Source: Cyclina sinensis (lineage: Eukaryota; Mollusca; Bivalvia; Venerida; Veneridae). Taken from it: a DNA stretch of 64,000 nt. Under the pieces are notes generated by a model that saw only the letters and a list, made by a program, of their open reading frames with translations, was not told the origin of the DNA and ran no database searches. Each line of letters starts with the position of its first letter. Position 1 is the stretch's first letter. Position numbers and translations under genes: made by a program. The stretch covers positions 21,656,011-21,720,010 of the forward strand of contig JAAONU010000014.1 of assembly GCA_012932295.1 (NCBI GenBank). Direction: 5' to 3'. This document shows, piece after piece, positions 36,290-48,900 of this stretch.

Positions 36290-39080
36290 TTTTAATTCCT
36301 TGATAGATTATCTTCATACTTGGACACAACAACCCTTTGGAGAAGACCTTCAAGATGACCAGCGAACTTGACCTTGACTCTTAAATGACCTTCAAATTCA
36401 AGGTCAAAACATTGAATTTTACTAAAATTGGCCATAACTTTATCATTAATAGGTGGATTTTTTTCATGCTTGGACACAACAACCCTTTGGACAAGATCTT
36501 CAAGTAGACCAGACTAAACTTGAACTTGACCCATAATTGACCTTCACCTTCAAGGTCAAAATATTGAATTTTGCTAAAATTGGCCATAACTTTATTATTA
36601 ATAGGTGGATTCTCTTCATGCTTTGGCACAACAACCCTTTGACAAGATCTTCAAGAAGACTAGACTAAACTTGAACTTGACTCGTAAGTGACCTTCACCT
36701 TCAAGGTCAAATTATTGAATTTTGCTAAAATTGGCCATAACTTAATTATTAATAGGTGGATTGTCTTCATACTTGGACACAACAACCCTTTGGACAAGAT
36801 CTTCAAGGGAACCAGACTCAACTTGACCTTGACTCATAAATGACCTTTACCTTCAAGGTCAGGTTATTAAATTTTGCTAAAATTTGCCATAACTTTAGTA
36901 TTTATAGTCGGATTTGATTTATGCTTGGACAAAACAACACTTATGACAAAACCGACATGTTGAATAATTCAGATATGACCATGACCTTAAAATGACCTTG
37001 ACCGTCAAGGTCAGATGATTGAATTTTGTTAAAACTGGCAATCTAAACTTTCTCATTTATCTGTAGATTTGATTTATATTTGGACTAAACAACACTTATG
37101 ACAAATCTGACATTATGATTATTTCAAGTTTGACCTTGACCTTTAAATGACCTTAACAGTCAAAGTCAAATCAATGAATTTTGTTAAAACTGGCCATCAT
37201 TTTGTTATTTATGATTGGATTTGAATCAGACTTCGACAAAACAACACTCATGACAAAGCCGACTAGATAAATTATTCAAGTTTGACCTTAACCTAAAAAT
37301 TACCATGACCATCAAGGTCAAATGATTAAGTTTTGCTTAAATTGTGATAACTTTGTTTTTTATGGTTGGTTTTGATTCATACTTGGACAAAACAACACTA
37401 ATGACAAAACTGACATATTTAATAACTCAGGTATGACCATAACCTAAAAATGACCTTGACTGTCAAGGTCAGATGATTGAATTTTGCTTAAATTGTCATA
37501 CATTTTTCATTTATTTATGGATTTGATTCATACTTGGACAAAACAACACTTCTGACAAATCCTACATTTTGATTTTTTCAGATATGACCATGACTCATAA
37601 ATGACTTTCACCTTAAAGGTCAAATTATTAAATTGCTAAAATTGTCCATAACTTTAGTATTCATAGTTGGATTTGATTTATACTTGGACAAAACAACACT
37701 TATGAAAAAACCAACATGTTAAATAATTCAGATATGACCATGACCTTAAAATGACCTTGACCATCAAGGTCAGATAATTGAATTTTGCTTAAATTGTCAT
37801 AACTTTCTCATTTATTTATAGATTTGATTCATATTTGGACTAAACAACACTTATGACAAATCCAACATTATGATTCTTTCAAGTTTGGCCTTGACATTTA
37901 AATGACCTTGACAGTCAAGGTCAAATTATTGAATTTTGCTACAATTTGCCATAACTTTGTCATTTATTGTTGGAATTTATTCATACTTTGACAAAACTGA
38001 CATGTTGAATAACTCAAGTGTGACCATGACCTAAAAATGACCTTGACCGTCAAGGTCAGATGTTTGAATTTTGCTTAAATTGTTAAAACTATGTCATTTA
38101 TTGATGGATTTGATTTATACTTCGACAAAACAATACTTTTGACAAATCTGACATTTTGATTCAAGTTTGACTTTGATCTGAATAATAACCTTGACCAGCA
38201 AGATCAGATTATTGAATTTTGCTAAGATTGGTCATAACTGTGTAATTTATGGTTAGACTTGATTCATACTTGGACAAAACAACACTTTTGACAAAACTTA
38301 CATGTTGAATAATTCAGGTATGACCTTTACCCTAAAATGACCTTGACAGTCAAGGTTCCATTATTTTAATTGTCCTAACTGTTGTTTATTTATGGATTTG
38401 ATTTATACTTTGATAAAACAACAAAACCAACATTTTAATTTATTATAAGTATGACCTTGATGTTTAGATGACCCTGACATTAAAGGTCAAGTTATTGAAT
38501 TTTGCTTAAAATAGCCAAATTTTTGTTATTTATGGTTTGATTTATACTGGGACAAAACAACACTAATGACAAAACTGACACATTGAATCATTCAACTGTG
38601 ACCTTCACCTCCAAATGACCCTGACCATCAAGGTTAAGTGATTGAATTTTGCTAATATTGGCCATAATGTCATTTTTAGTTCTTTTTTATTAATACTTGG
38701 ACAAAACAATGCTCATAAAAAAACCTACATGTTAAATTATTCAAGTATGACCTCAACCTTTAAATGACCTTTACAGTCAAGTTCAAATTATTGCATTTTG
38801 CTAAAATAGCCAAACTTTTGTTATTAATGGATGGATTTGATCTATACAGGGACAAAACAACATTGAGAATAAAACAAACGTGTTGAACAATTCAAGCATT
38901 ACCTTGACCTTTAACTGACCTTGACATTACTTAACTTGGCTATATCTTTGTTGTTAATGGATGTAGTGTCTTCATGCTTGGACATAACTACCTTTTAGAC
39001 AATACCTCCAAAGAAGGTTAAACTGAAGTTGACTTTGACCTTTAAGGTCAAATTTCTGAATGTTGCTAAAATTGGCCATA
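36290..39080. repeat. Diverged tandem array, about 152-bp unit, rich in AAGGTCA half-sites
   Basis: About 18 diverged copies. A typical unit holds TTGGACAAAACAACACTT, then GACCTTGACC, then TCAAGGTCA, then TTGAATTTTGCTAAAATTG. TCAAGGTCA recurs at 36398, 36550 and 36702, a 152-bp period, and more loosely after that. The TGACCTT and AAGGTCA arms make an inverted pair in most units. The array begins about 165 bp after the end of the 53-bp array. Its role is unknown; related AAGGTCA-rich units occur at 55.5-58.0 kb. Confidence 0.9.
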
Positions 39081-39913
39081 ACTTTGTTATGTTTAATTAT
39101 ATTTCCAAATGATGTTTCATTTTAAATCCCTTCACCACAATGCGCTTCCTCTGATGTGTTTGCCTTTGGAAATAGAAAAAAGTCGAGTGTGGCCAACACT
39201 TGCGGTTGCCCTTGTTTTTGTTCTTCAAATAGAAACATTAAAATACTTGTTAGAATTCCTGAATTAAAATCAAGGTATTGTTCATTTTCATCTGCTGTAT
39301 TTTTCATAAAACTTTTGTCACTGTTATCGACATAGTATTAAATGGCTCTTCATTGTTTCCATTTCTTGAGGCAATTATAAGAAACCTCTTGTATATTAAG
39401 TGGACAGGCATGTATATTTAGAGAACAGCTTGAGTAGCTATCTTATTACCTGTTACTTTTGAGTGGTTAGGTCACTGATTGTTTTTGCCCTTTACCAGTT
39501 GTGAATTTGACAGTCAACAGAATAAATGTCATTTTTGGATATTGAACTTTTTCTGTATCCTGTCTTCAAAAAATTGACCAATAAATTGAATAATATATAT
39601 GTCACTTTTACTTATACTAGTTAGTGAGGCTAAAACCATTAGTCCTCAATCAGAAAGGTCAGAATGGTTAATCAGGATGGTTAGATAAAGTGTAACTAAT
39701 TACAAATTCCTTGCATTTAAGAAATTGTATGCTTTAAATCTAATATCAGAAAAAATATCAAAGACTAAATTCTGCTAGAGTAGTTGGCATAATTAATAAA
39801 GTAACTCATACAACATTTGAAAGCTTTTGAAACTTTTTTTCGTGGAAAGCATTTTTTTTATATAATGAACAATGATAAATACAATATGATATTAAATTTA
39901 TCTTGCATTCCAG
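39081..39913. other. Upstream flank or intron of the antiporter gene, no exon seen
   Basis: AT-rich. Ends at an acceptor (TCTTGCATTCCAG, ending 39913), which shows that the antiporter has at least one untranslated exon further upstream. I did not find that exon with confidence. Confidence 0.4.
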
Positions 39914-39972
39914 AAACAACGTTTGCTTTATCTAGAGTTGTCAATTGAAAGAACAGGACGTCCTATCTGAAG
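39914..39972 (+). other. 5' UTR part of antiporter exon 2
   Basis: Lies between the acceptor at 39912-39913 and the ATG at 39973. No ATG precedes the start in this segment. Confidence 0.6.
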
Positions 39973-42900
39973 ATGGACGAGGAAATACAGACAGAAGAAA
40001 GAAATATTCATGAAGCATGTCCAAGACAAGATGAAGGAACTATGACAATGCCAGGCCCAGACTTGCTAGCACCAGAGCATCTGAGAAAGAGAAATGTTGA
40101 GAACGATTACAGTAAGTTAACATTATCTAGAATACAATGATCATACTAATACACTGATCCAAAAAGACAATAAATTTCCAAGCATTGAAGGAAATTTAAA
40201 TGATTAAAACCACAATCTAGGTCACTCAACTTCCCATATCAGTGCATTAATACAGTTATCTCAGAAATGTTTTTTGAGAGAAATAACTTTGATTCATCAT
40301 TCTGGATTCATTTTAGAACGCTAATCAGCGTCAGTGTATAAATGTTCTTTTTTCATTTATTTGTCTCCAGTTATTTTTCATGGTTGTATTACATAAAATA
40401 AGAAAGCGATAAATAAGTAATAATAAGGTAAGGAACTGCTTTTTGTTTTTTAGATGGGTGGGGAGGGGGGGGGGGCAGGGTCAGAAGTTGTATCTATATC
40501 ATTAGAATACATTATGCTTAAACATTTCTGTCTTAATCCAATATACATGACCATCCATTGAGTGCATTAATTATATTCAGGTGTATATATAAAATGTCAG
40601 GTATTAGTGCAGCATATAGTACATCTCCTGTAAGTGCTTTGTACTTGCTACTGGTTTAATAAGGATGGTCATTGAAGGTCTGTTAGGTTAAAACCTGTGA
40701 TATATATGTAGTAGCAATCGAAGTAAACTCTTAAAAGAAAATATAGTGAAAAAGAAAAATTGTTTACAGAACATTTTAGAAAACTTGTTCAGTTTTTCAT
40801 CAAATATAAAACTATTGGACCATTATTTTAGTGGATGAACTATTAACCTTATTGTTTTTTAAACTTTAGTTGAAAGGTCCGGGACTCACAGTTTGAGGAG
40901 TAAGGGTTCAGTGGATGCTGGGGATATCAGGTTTGAGGATAACTGTGTAGTTGTCACACCTGAAAATGCCATTGAGGCCCACAGAATGGTCAATAACTAT
41001 AAGGTAGTGTAATGTCAAGGATGGATGGCTTACTGAACACAAATTTGTAACATATTATATGCTGTTTGTCTTCAAGATTCAGTCTATGTTTTGATAAGAA
41101 TTTAGTTGTAATATAATGTTATTATAATAAATATTATTTGTAAGTTAATATAAGTGTTGCCATTTAAGCTGACAAGCTTACATTAGACTTGTTTTTTTTT
41201 AATTGATGAACACTTCAGAAAAAAAAAAACATCTTGGTTATGTTGAGTCAAGGTCACCAGTGGAAAGGAAAGGCAAAGTGAACATTGTAAAATGATTGTC
41301 CTGGTGATCTCTGTCTAAAGATTGAAACTAAGTTACATGGAGTCAAAAAAAAACAAGGTTGCCTGACAAAAAAATGACCATTATGTTTTTCAGTTAGGAC
41401 AGTAGTACTCAAAGACTTAGTGAGCAATGTAGGGCCATCATGGCTCTCTTTGTAAATGTACTTTGCACATGTGAGAAGCATGTTGGAAGAGAAACTTTAA
41501 TATGCAGGAAAAAATATGAAAACTACAGTATATAAACAGAGAAAAATCTCAGTGATTAGATTCAGCTTATTTATGGTCTCATGTACATAGTACCATGTAG
41601 TTTTATCATAATTTACTGAGAAAGGAATCATTCTTTTAAAAAGTATTTGCTCGTATTCTTTATAAATTAAATGATTAAATTTTCACTTTCTGATCAAGGC
41701 AGTAACAATCAGTGTCTGTGTTTATTACATGTCTTTATTAACTATTAAAGCAATATTTCAGTTTGGGTTCAAGAAGTGGAAAAGTCATGTGACCTCACGA
41801 CCTTTGTCTGTGCGGTCTGACATAGTACAGGACTTATATGCTGATATATCAGCAGTAAAACCTGTTAGAGGCAAGTTTTACAAATGTTGAAAACGTATTA
41901 TCATTGAGTATTTATAGACCATGCATTCTTGTGACATGATGTAAGATAACAGTATAAAAACAACAACAAACTGTAAACAGCGCTCAGCCCAATACTTAAA
42001 AAATCCTTAGTGTTTTATTCTCTAACCAGTTCTGATGAATGAAAAATGTTCTTTACTTTTAAAATTTATGTAACATTTTGAATATGTTTTTCTGTATTAC
42101 AAGACCAACATTTATGAATGTTTCTGAACACTTAGCCTGTTCATTTACTTAAAACATTTGATCCTTCCTGTGTCATCTAAAGATTTTATACTGTAAAGAA
42201 TAAAGTTCAACTGCTTTGAAAGTATTTCAAGAAGGCAATGTTCATGGAACTTTCAGTTTAAAACAGATAAAATTCTATCTAAATAATGAAGCAAAATTGT
42301 CAAAAATTTCAGTCTGCAATTCTTCCATCAAGACTGTGTTTGATTTTTGTATTGTAATTTTGCAGTATCAACATGTCGACCCCCGAATATACTATATGTG
42401 ATCTTGGTAGGATGGTGGTTAGCTCTCATATATGTCATAATAGCCTTACTAATGGCTCTGACCATCATTGGCAGAGCATATGGTGTGTATATACTTTATT
42501 TCTTTGTTCAACATAAAGTCAGTTTGTTTGGGACATAGCTTGTACCAACATGTTTATTTTACTCATTTAGACATTGTATTTTAGTACTTTTACAAGTTCT
42601 TCTAACTGCTGAAAAATCTCAAGTTATTGAAAACTGAAGTTGTTGGCAATTACTTGTTATATTTTCTTTTCATTCTAGCACCATTTTGTTTACGGATGGC
42701 GAAATACTACTTATGGCCATTTGGAAAATTTGTGTTCTTGGTAAGTTTTTGTTTAATGAACAATTTCTGTAAATATATGGTCAACATAAGTTTATCACTT
42801 AGATACTTCTATTCTGTGCCAAGGAATCTTTTGATAATTTTCATAGAAGTCTTATTCATTTATTCTGTAACTAAAGTTATATTTAAGGAGTTGAAATTGA

Positions 42901-45900
42901 ATTCAGTTTATATTTAGTTCATTAATTGGCTCTTAATTTCTGCATTTGTTCACAACAGTTGAACAATGTATTGGGACCTAATATTGGCTGTGTATCTGTT
43001 TTGTATTTTTTGATATTAAATTAGCTCTTGGACATTTGGTACGTTTCTGTTTTTTTAGCTTTGTCCAAGGCAGTGGCTACATATGTTATCATAGCTAATT
43101 TGCGTGTAGTGAATGAGACATCCAGATAGTGAATCTGTAAGCATAATAATTGTAGATAATGTAATGGAGTCTTTTTAGCTGTTTTGAATTTTGGGAAATG
43201 CTCATTAGAAACGTAGTTGTACAACATATATATATGTTTTGTTAGTACAAGTATATTTTATCCATGTAAGTGAAAGTGGGTCTGTAAGAATATTGTTGAT
43301 ATTTACAGGTGCATCCTTCTCCATATGCGACTAATATTGAATCTCACTATTACCAAAGACAGACAGGGGAAGTTCATGAAGGTTCTAATCTGTTGAGATC
43401 TGAAAATATGACAGATATGACTGATATGGCTTACCATACACCAGTGTGCAAGAGAGGATTCTGGGTAATACACTTTCATCTTTACCTAACAAAGGAGAAT
43501 CTCAGTATGTCAAACAAGAAGAATTAATCAAGACTTTATGTACTATGATCTTTATATGTAACACTTTCTTGTGTAGAATCTGACTGTTACTTAAATCAGA
43601 CAAGAACAGGACTGAATTATTTTAGCATAAATCATATGGGACAAGTAATGAATCTCACTATTACATGTACTTATATTAGAACAGAGAAATTGATTAAGAT
43701 TATACAGCACTAATATTGATCATAAAAGTAATATCTGAATGTATGACTGAGATGGCTTACCTTACTTAAGTGTGCAAGATATATCTGTTGAATGTGATTG
43801 AACTGGGAATTTGTACTTTCAGACAAGAGCAAGGTCTTATCCTTGGCTGATTTTTGGAGCTCCGTTGTTGTTGATTTTCCATGCCATAGTGTGGTTCCTG
43901 TCCTGGTTCTTTGTGGTCACCATTCCTATCGCCAAGGTAATCTTTTCATTCCTTCTTTCTATAATGCATCAAGTTTCTAGTTGTCTGTTTTTGAAGAAAA
44001 AGGCTAGCTATTATGGTCACTGAGTTGTTGTTGTTGTGGGCATCGTGCAACACTTCAACATAACTGATTATTCATAAACCAAAAGGCAAAGAGTTTTGAT
44101 ATTTGTTGCGTAGGTACTTGCCTCTCCCCCATGTTTTTTCTCTTCTTTTTTCTTTCAGGGACCTCCTCCCCCCTCCATGGGAAGGTACTAAAAAAAAAGA
44201 TATGTTTTTTCTTTTTGTTTCCTGTCCTTTTTTTCTGGGATGATTAAGTACTTGCAATTATTTTTTCTCATTTTTGTGTCACCTGCTACAAAGTAGCCTT
44301 GACATGTAGCGATCATTTCTCCGTCATCTGTCTGTCTGTCTTCTATCCATCTGTCTGCCATCACAAAACTTGTCCAGATTACTCCCCAAAAACTACTGGT
44401 GCAATTTCATCCAAACTTTAAAGGAATGATCAGTATCAAGTCTAGTTGTGCATGTCTGCGGCATTTACCAGTTCATTGATTTTTGTCAGAGTTATTGCCC
44501 TTTAATGACTTTTATTTTTGAAGTTTGTCTGGACTACTTGTCTTATACTACTTAAACAATTTGAATGAAATGTTACAGGATTAATCGGTACCTCAAGTAC
44601 CCAGGCATATTTAACAGGTTTTTCATTTAAGCGATTTTTGGCTGAGTTATGGCCCTTGAATAAAAAAGGCGTTTTAGCCTGTTACTGATTTTTGTGTCCC
44701 CTGCTACACATAGCTCAAACATCCATATACAGCCAATTTACATTTCCAACAAACTTTCCAATCACCCCTCAATACAACTGCTTAATTGGCTATCATCAGG
44801 CGACACGTGAACACTAATCGCTCTTGTCTTATTTTGCTTTTTTTGGATGGGTAGGTTCTTGCAAGCTTGTTTATGGTAAAGAAAACCGATGAGTGTTGAT
44901 GCCACTTTGCGGTGCTGTTGATATCTTGTTTTGTCTGTTTAACTGTAAATCTTCTCACTCTAGGTTAAGGTAAAATATTTCATATAAAATTACTAATTTT
45001 AGCAATGACAGAAATACGGTTTAATTGTAAAAGAGACATTTTTACATTCTGAATTGTTGGAATATTATTTTTTTTTGCACATTCTGTTTCAGGTGAATCA
45101 GAAGTCAATAACGTATGTTTTATGGTTACCACCTGACAAAGTTAGTGTCGGTGACTCGGGAATCATGTCTCTAGATCCAAAGAAAATACGAAGCGAAATC
45201 ATCATGTACACACATCAGTCTATGAATGTTAATTACTACAAATATACAATAGATGGGATGAATATTATCTTAGTCAGTATCCTTCTTTATCTGGATTCAT
45301 TAGAAAAAATAATTCTTAAAAAGCTCAAAGCATATTAAACAGCAAGAAGGCAAGATTTCATTTTAAAATATCGCTGTTGTCTAGGTAGACAAGGTTAATT
45401 GCAGTTTTGTCTTTTATATTATATCTTTTCTTTCAATTGATAACCTTATTTATACTCTTTTCTACTGTTCCTTAGAAGTATAGTTGTAAAATGAATTGGT
45501 GACAGACCTGGCCATTTTTTGTCATTGAGTTGAATTTATTTTATGTGATGCTTTGCATATTTCTTTCCTTGCAAAAGTTTCTTACATGACAGAAGAATGT
45601 ACACCATAATAATTCTATGATGATTCTTTCAATTTTGTTTTGACTCTATGATGTCAAAATGACCAGATTGTTACTTTTTTGTTGTTGCCATAGTCCATAT
45701 TTTATAGAATTCCTTAATCAGAGATCAGATTTGCTATGTTTTGTAGTGTTGTCTATAGCATTAGGATACTCAGATCCACAAAACAATATTACTGATGGTG
45801 TCACAGTGAGTAGATTTGTATTGGTTTATCTGTTTAAAGTTTTATATATTTGTTTATTTATGTAAGTATATACTTAATAATTGAAAAACTTAAAATTTTT

Positions 45901-48900
45901 GCTTGAAGTGCCATTGTTTTTTTTGTTAATATTTGGATGGATTACATTATGTTACATAACACTATTTACCTTATATTACATTTGACCTCTCAGAACATAC
46001 ATTTTATTTTAGAGACTTAGCAATCATTTTTTACATTAAGAACTCATTTTAGCAGTTATTCTGATCATGTAACTTGGTTTGTCTGGTGGTTTTGTAACCT
46101 GAAATTGCATCCACATTTTAACTTTTGGCTATATAGCCATTGAAAAATACTTGGTAGGACTTAGGTCCAAGATGCAACATTTTTCGCATGAATAGAAGAA
46201 ATATGAATGTTAGAAGAAGAGTGGAAACAAAAGTTGTTTTTTTTATGTTGCAGAAATGTATTTTGGCAGTACTGGCAATAGTACCTTTGACATACTACAT
46301 AGGAATGGCAATTATCAGGTGCAAAATTAATTTACTGGAAATATAATATTTTATGGTAGAAAGATTGCAGAAAAAAACTTGAAATAAAAAAAAGTAAGCA
46401 ATCTTGTTGCTGCACAAATGAATCAATTAGGCTCATTTTTTATCAGTGAAAACAGCAAAGCTAATCTGTTTTATTTGTTACAGATTTAATATGAAAAATA
46501 CTGACTGTCTTATTTATACCCTGTATTAAATAGTTTCAGTATATATAGTTTGTAGTAAACACAAATTATTTTATAATGAATCAAAATTTTAAGTGTCACA
46601 AGAAAAGGACAGAAATTGGCTTGCAGCAAATCAAATTTTATATTATTTATATTATAGCCACCACTTACATGGAACATTTATCTAAAAATTTAGGTTGAGG
46701 AGATGACATATTTAAGAGGTTGGAGAGATTAAATGAAGATATTTTGCATTGTTTGAACTGGGTATGAGGGTTTACACAGTAAATATTAGTGATTTTTTCT
46801 TGTTTCAGTATTTCTGCACAGAGTAGTTTTGCCATTGGTGCCGTGCTAAATGCAACATTTGGTTCCATTGTTGAGTTAATATTATATGTTGTTTCCCTGA
46901 TAAAAGGAAAACAAAAAGGAACAATGTGTTACGCCGAACTTGTGAGGTCAGCCCTTGCTGGTATGTATTCCTGAAAAGTAAAACAAGTTAAATGAAGAAT
47001 GTTTCAGAAGTTGAATTCTAACAACCTCCTAGCTATCATATATAATTTATTTCTTTCAACTTTTCACATCTCAGACCTTTAATTTTATAGCTGCATTATC
47101 AAAAATGTTAGTAAAAAGATACCATTCTATCATTGTTACAAGATTGATATAAGGTACTAGTTTATTAAATAATATTTGTCTTGGATCAAGTTAATATTAC
47201 TGAATTGATGAAAATTGTCTTTTACTTTACAGGGACATTGGTTGGTTGTGTGTTATTCATTCCGGTAAGTTATTTTCAATGTTTATGTCATTGCTATAAA
47301 AGTTACAACAGTAAGGGTGGACTTAAGATAATTTGTTTTTTGTCAGTTTGAAGAATGTATTTGGACCAATTTACACAGAGTAACACCAACATTTAATAAT
47401 ATTTTACAGAGATGACTGTTTCTAGAGAAGTCCATTTACTAAGTAAACAAAGAGCCAAAAGTTTTCTGCATTTCATTGTCATATTTACAAAATATAGTAG
47501 ACTTTGAGCTTTGAGAAAATGAGAATATCTTCTTATGAGAGTACTCACTTGGTGTATGGTATTAGATGGACCTTGATATTTTGAATGACTCTTGTTCCCC
47601 TTGCAGTGCTAATGCCCTCTGACTTGCTTACATTTTACCTTAATGCAATAAATGTCAAGATTTTATCTTGGTAAAGGCAGTCAGACACAATGCATTTACA
47701 CCTGGTCATGCATCTAAGGTTATATTTTGCTTGCAGCCTATAGTCACACATAGATTTTAGAAGCCAGGTAAGCGGTGCTTTAGGTCAGCATTTTTATCAA
47801 AAACGAGTAAAATTTTATAAGTGGAAATATTTAACAGTGACTCAGGCAGTAGCCTTAGTTTATTTGGCTTTTTGAAGATAGTGAATATTAGATATGTATA
47901 CACAATTTAAAAAAGTATAACATAAGAGTGAGATGTTATACCAGTCTGACAGAATAGCTATCATGTTAATACTTTCGTTTATAGGGCATATGTATGATTA
48001 TGGGAGGAATTAAGTATAGATCACAAAGATTCAACCCAAAATCAGCCTCTGTTACTGCTTTGTTACTTTTTGTAGCCATTGGAGGTATGTATTCATATGA
48101 GTTGCATGCTTAATTTTTGCAGTTTGCTTTCCTTATTCTGTTTCATCTTTATAAACTAGATCTAAACATGTAAGTTGTTCCATTAATTTCTTGTCAGTAA
48201 TATTTTCATAGATTATATTCATTAGAGTTATTGCCCTTTAGAAGCTTACCTTATCACGAAGTGCTCATGGTAAGCATTTGTGATTGCTGGATGTCTGTTG
48301 TGTGCCTGTCATCTATCTGTCTTTCTGTCCACACTTGCATGTTAACACTCTAGAGGACACAGTTTTGCATCCAATCAAAATGAAAATGGTAAGGGTATTT
48401 ATCTTGATGATTTCCAGGTTAGGTTTTAAATATGAGTCATCTGGGGTAAGAAATTCAGTCATCTAAAGGAAAAACATTAACACTCTTCTCCTGAGCAACC
48501 CCTTAACTATTTGAAAATAACTTGGAACAGATGTTCCTTGGGTGACGCTCTATATAAAATGTAAAATTTATTGTGGTCTATGAAAAATCATGGCCACCAG
48601 GGGTGGGGCTTATTTCCTTATGTGTCTGTATTTGAAACTAAATTTTCTCCATAGAAATTGCTGACTTGACTTGATAATGAATTAATTTGGATCAAATGTT
48701 CCTCTGGTTCCTCTGTATAATTATGAAATTTATTCTGATCTGTGAAAAAAATGGCCACAAGAAATGGGGCTTTTTTTCCTTAAGAATACATGTATATACA
48801 TGTATTTATAAAATTTGAGTTTATACAAACTGCTTCGTATATACTCAGGTGAGCACTTAAGAGCCATCATGGCCATCTTTTTTTAAAAATGTGATAAATT

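Noticed and set aside
36292..36629. Overlapping minus-strand frames with similar peptides
   Set aside because: The similarity reflects the 152-bp tandem repeat, not a protein family.
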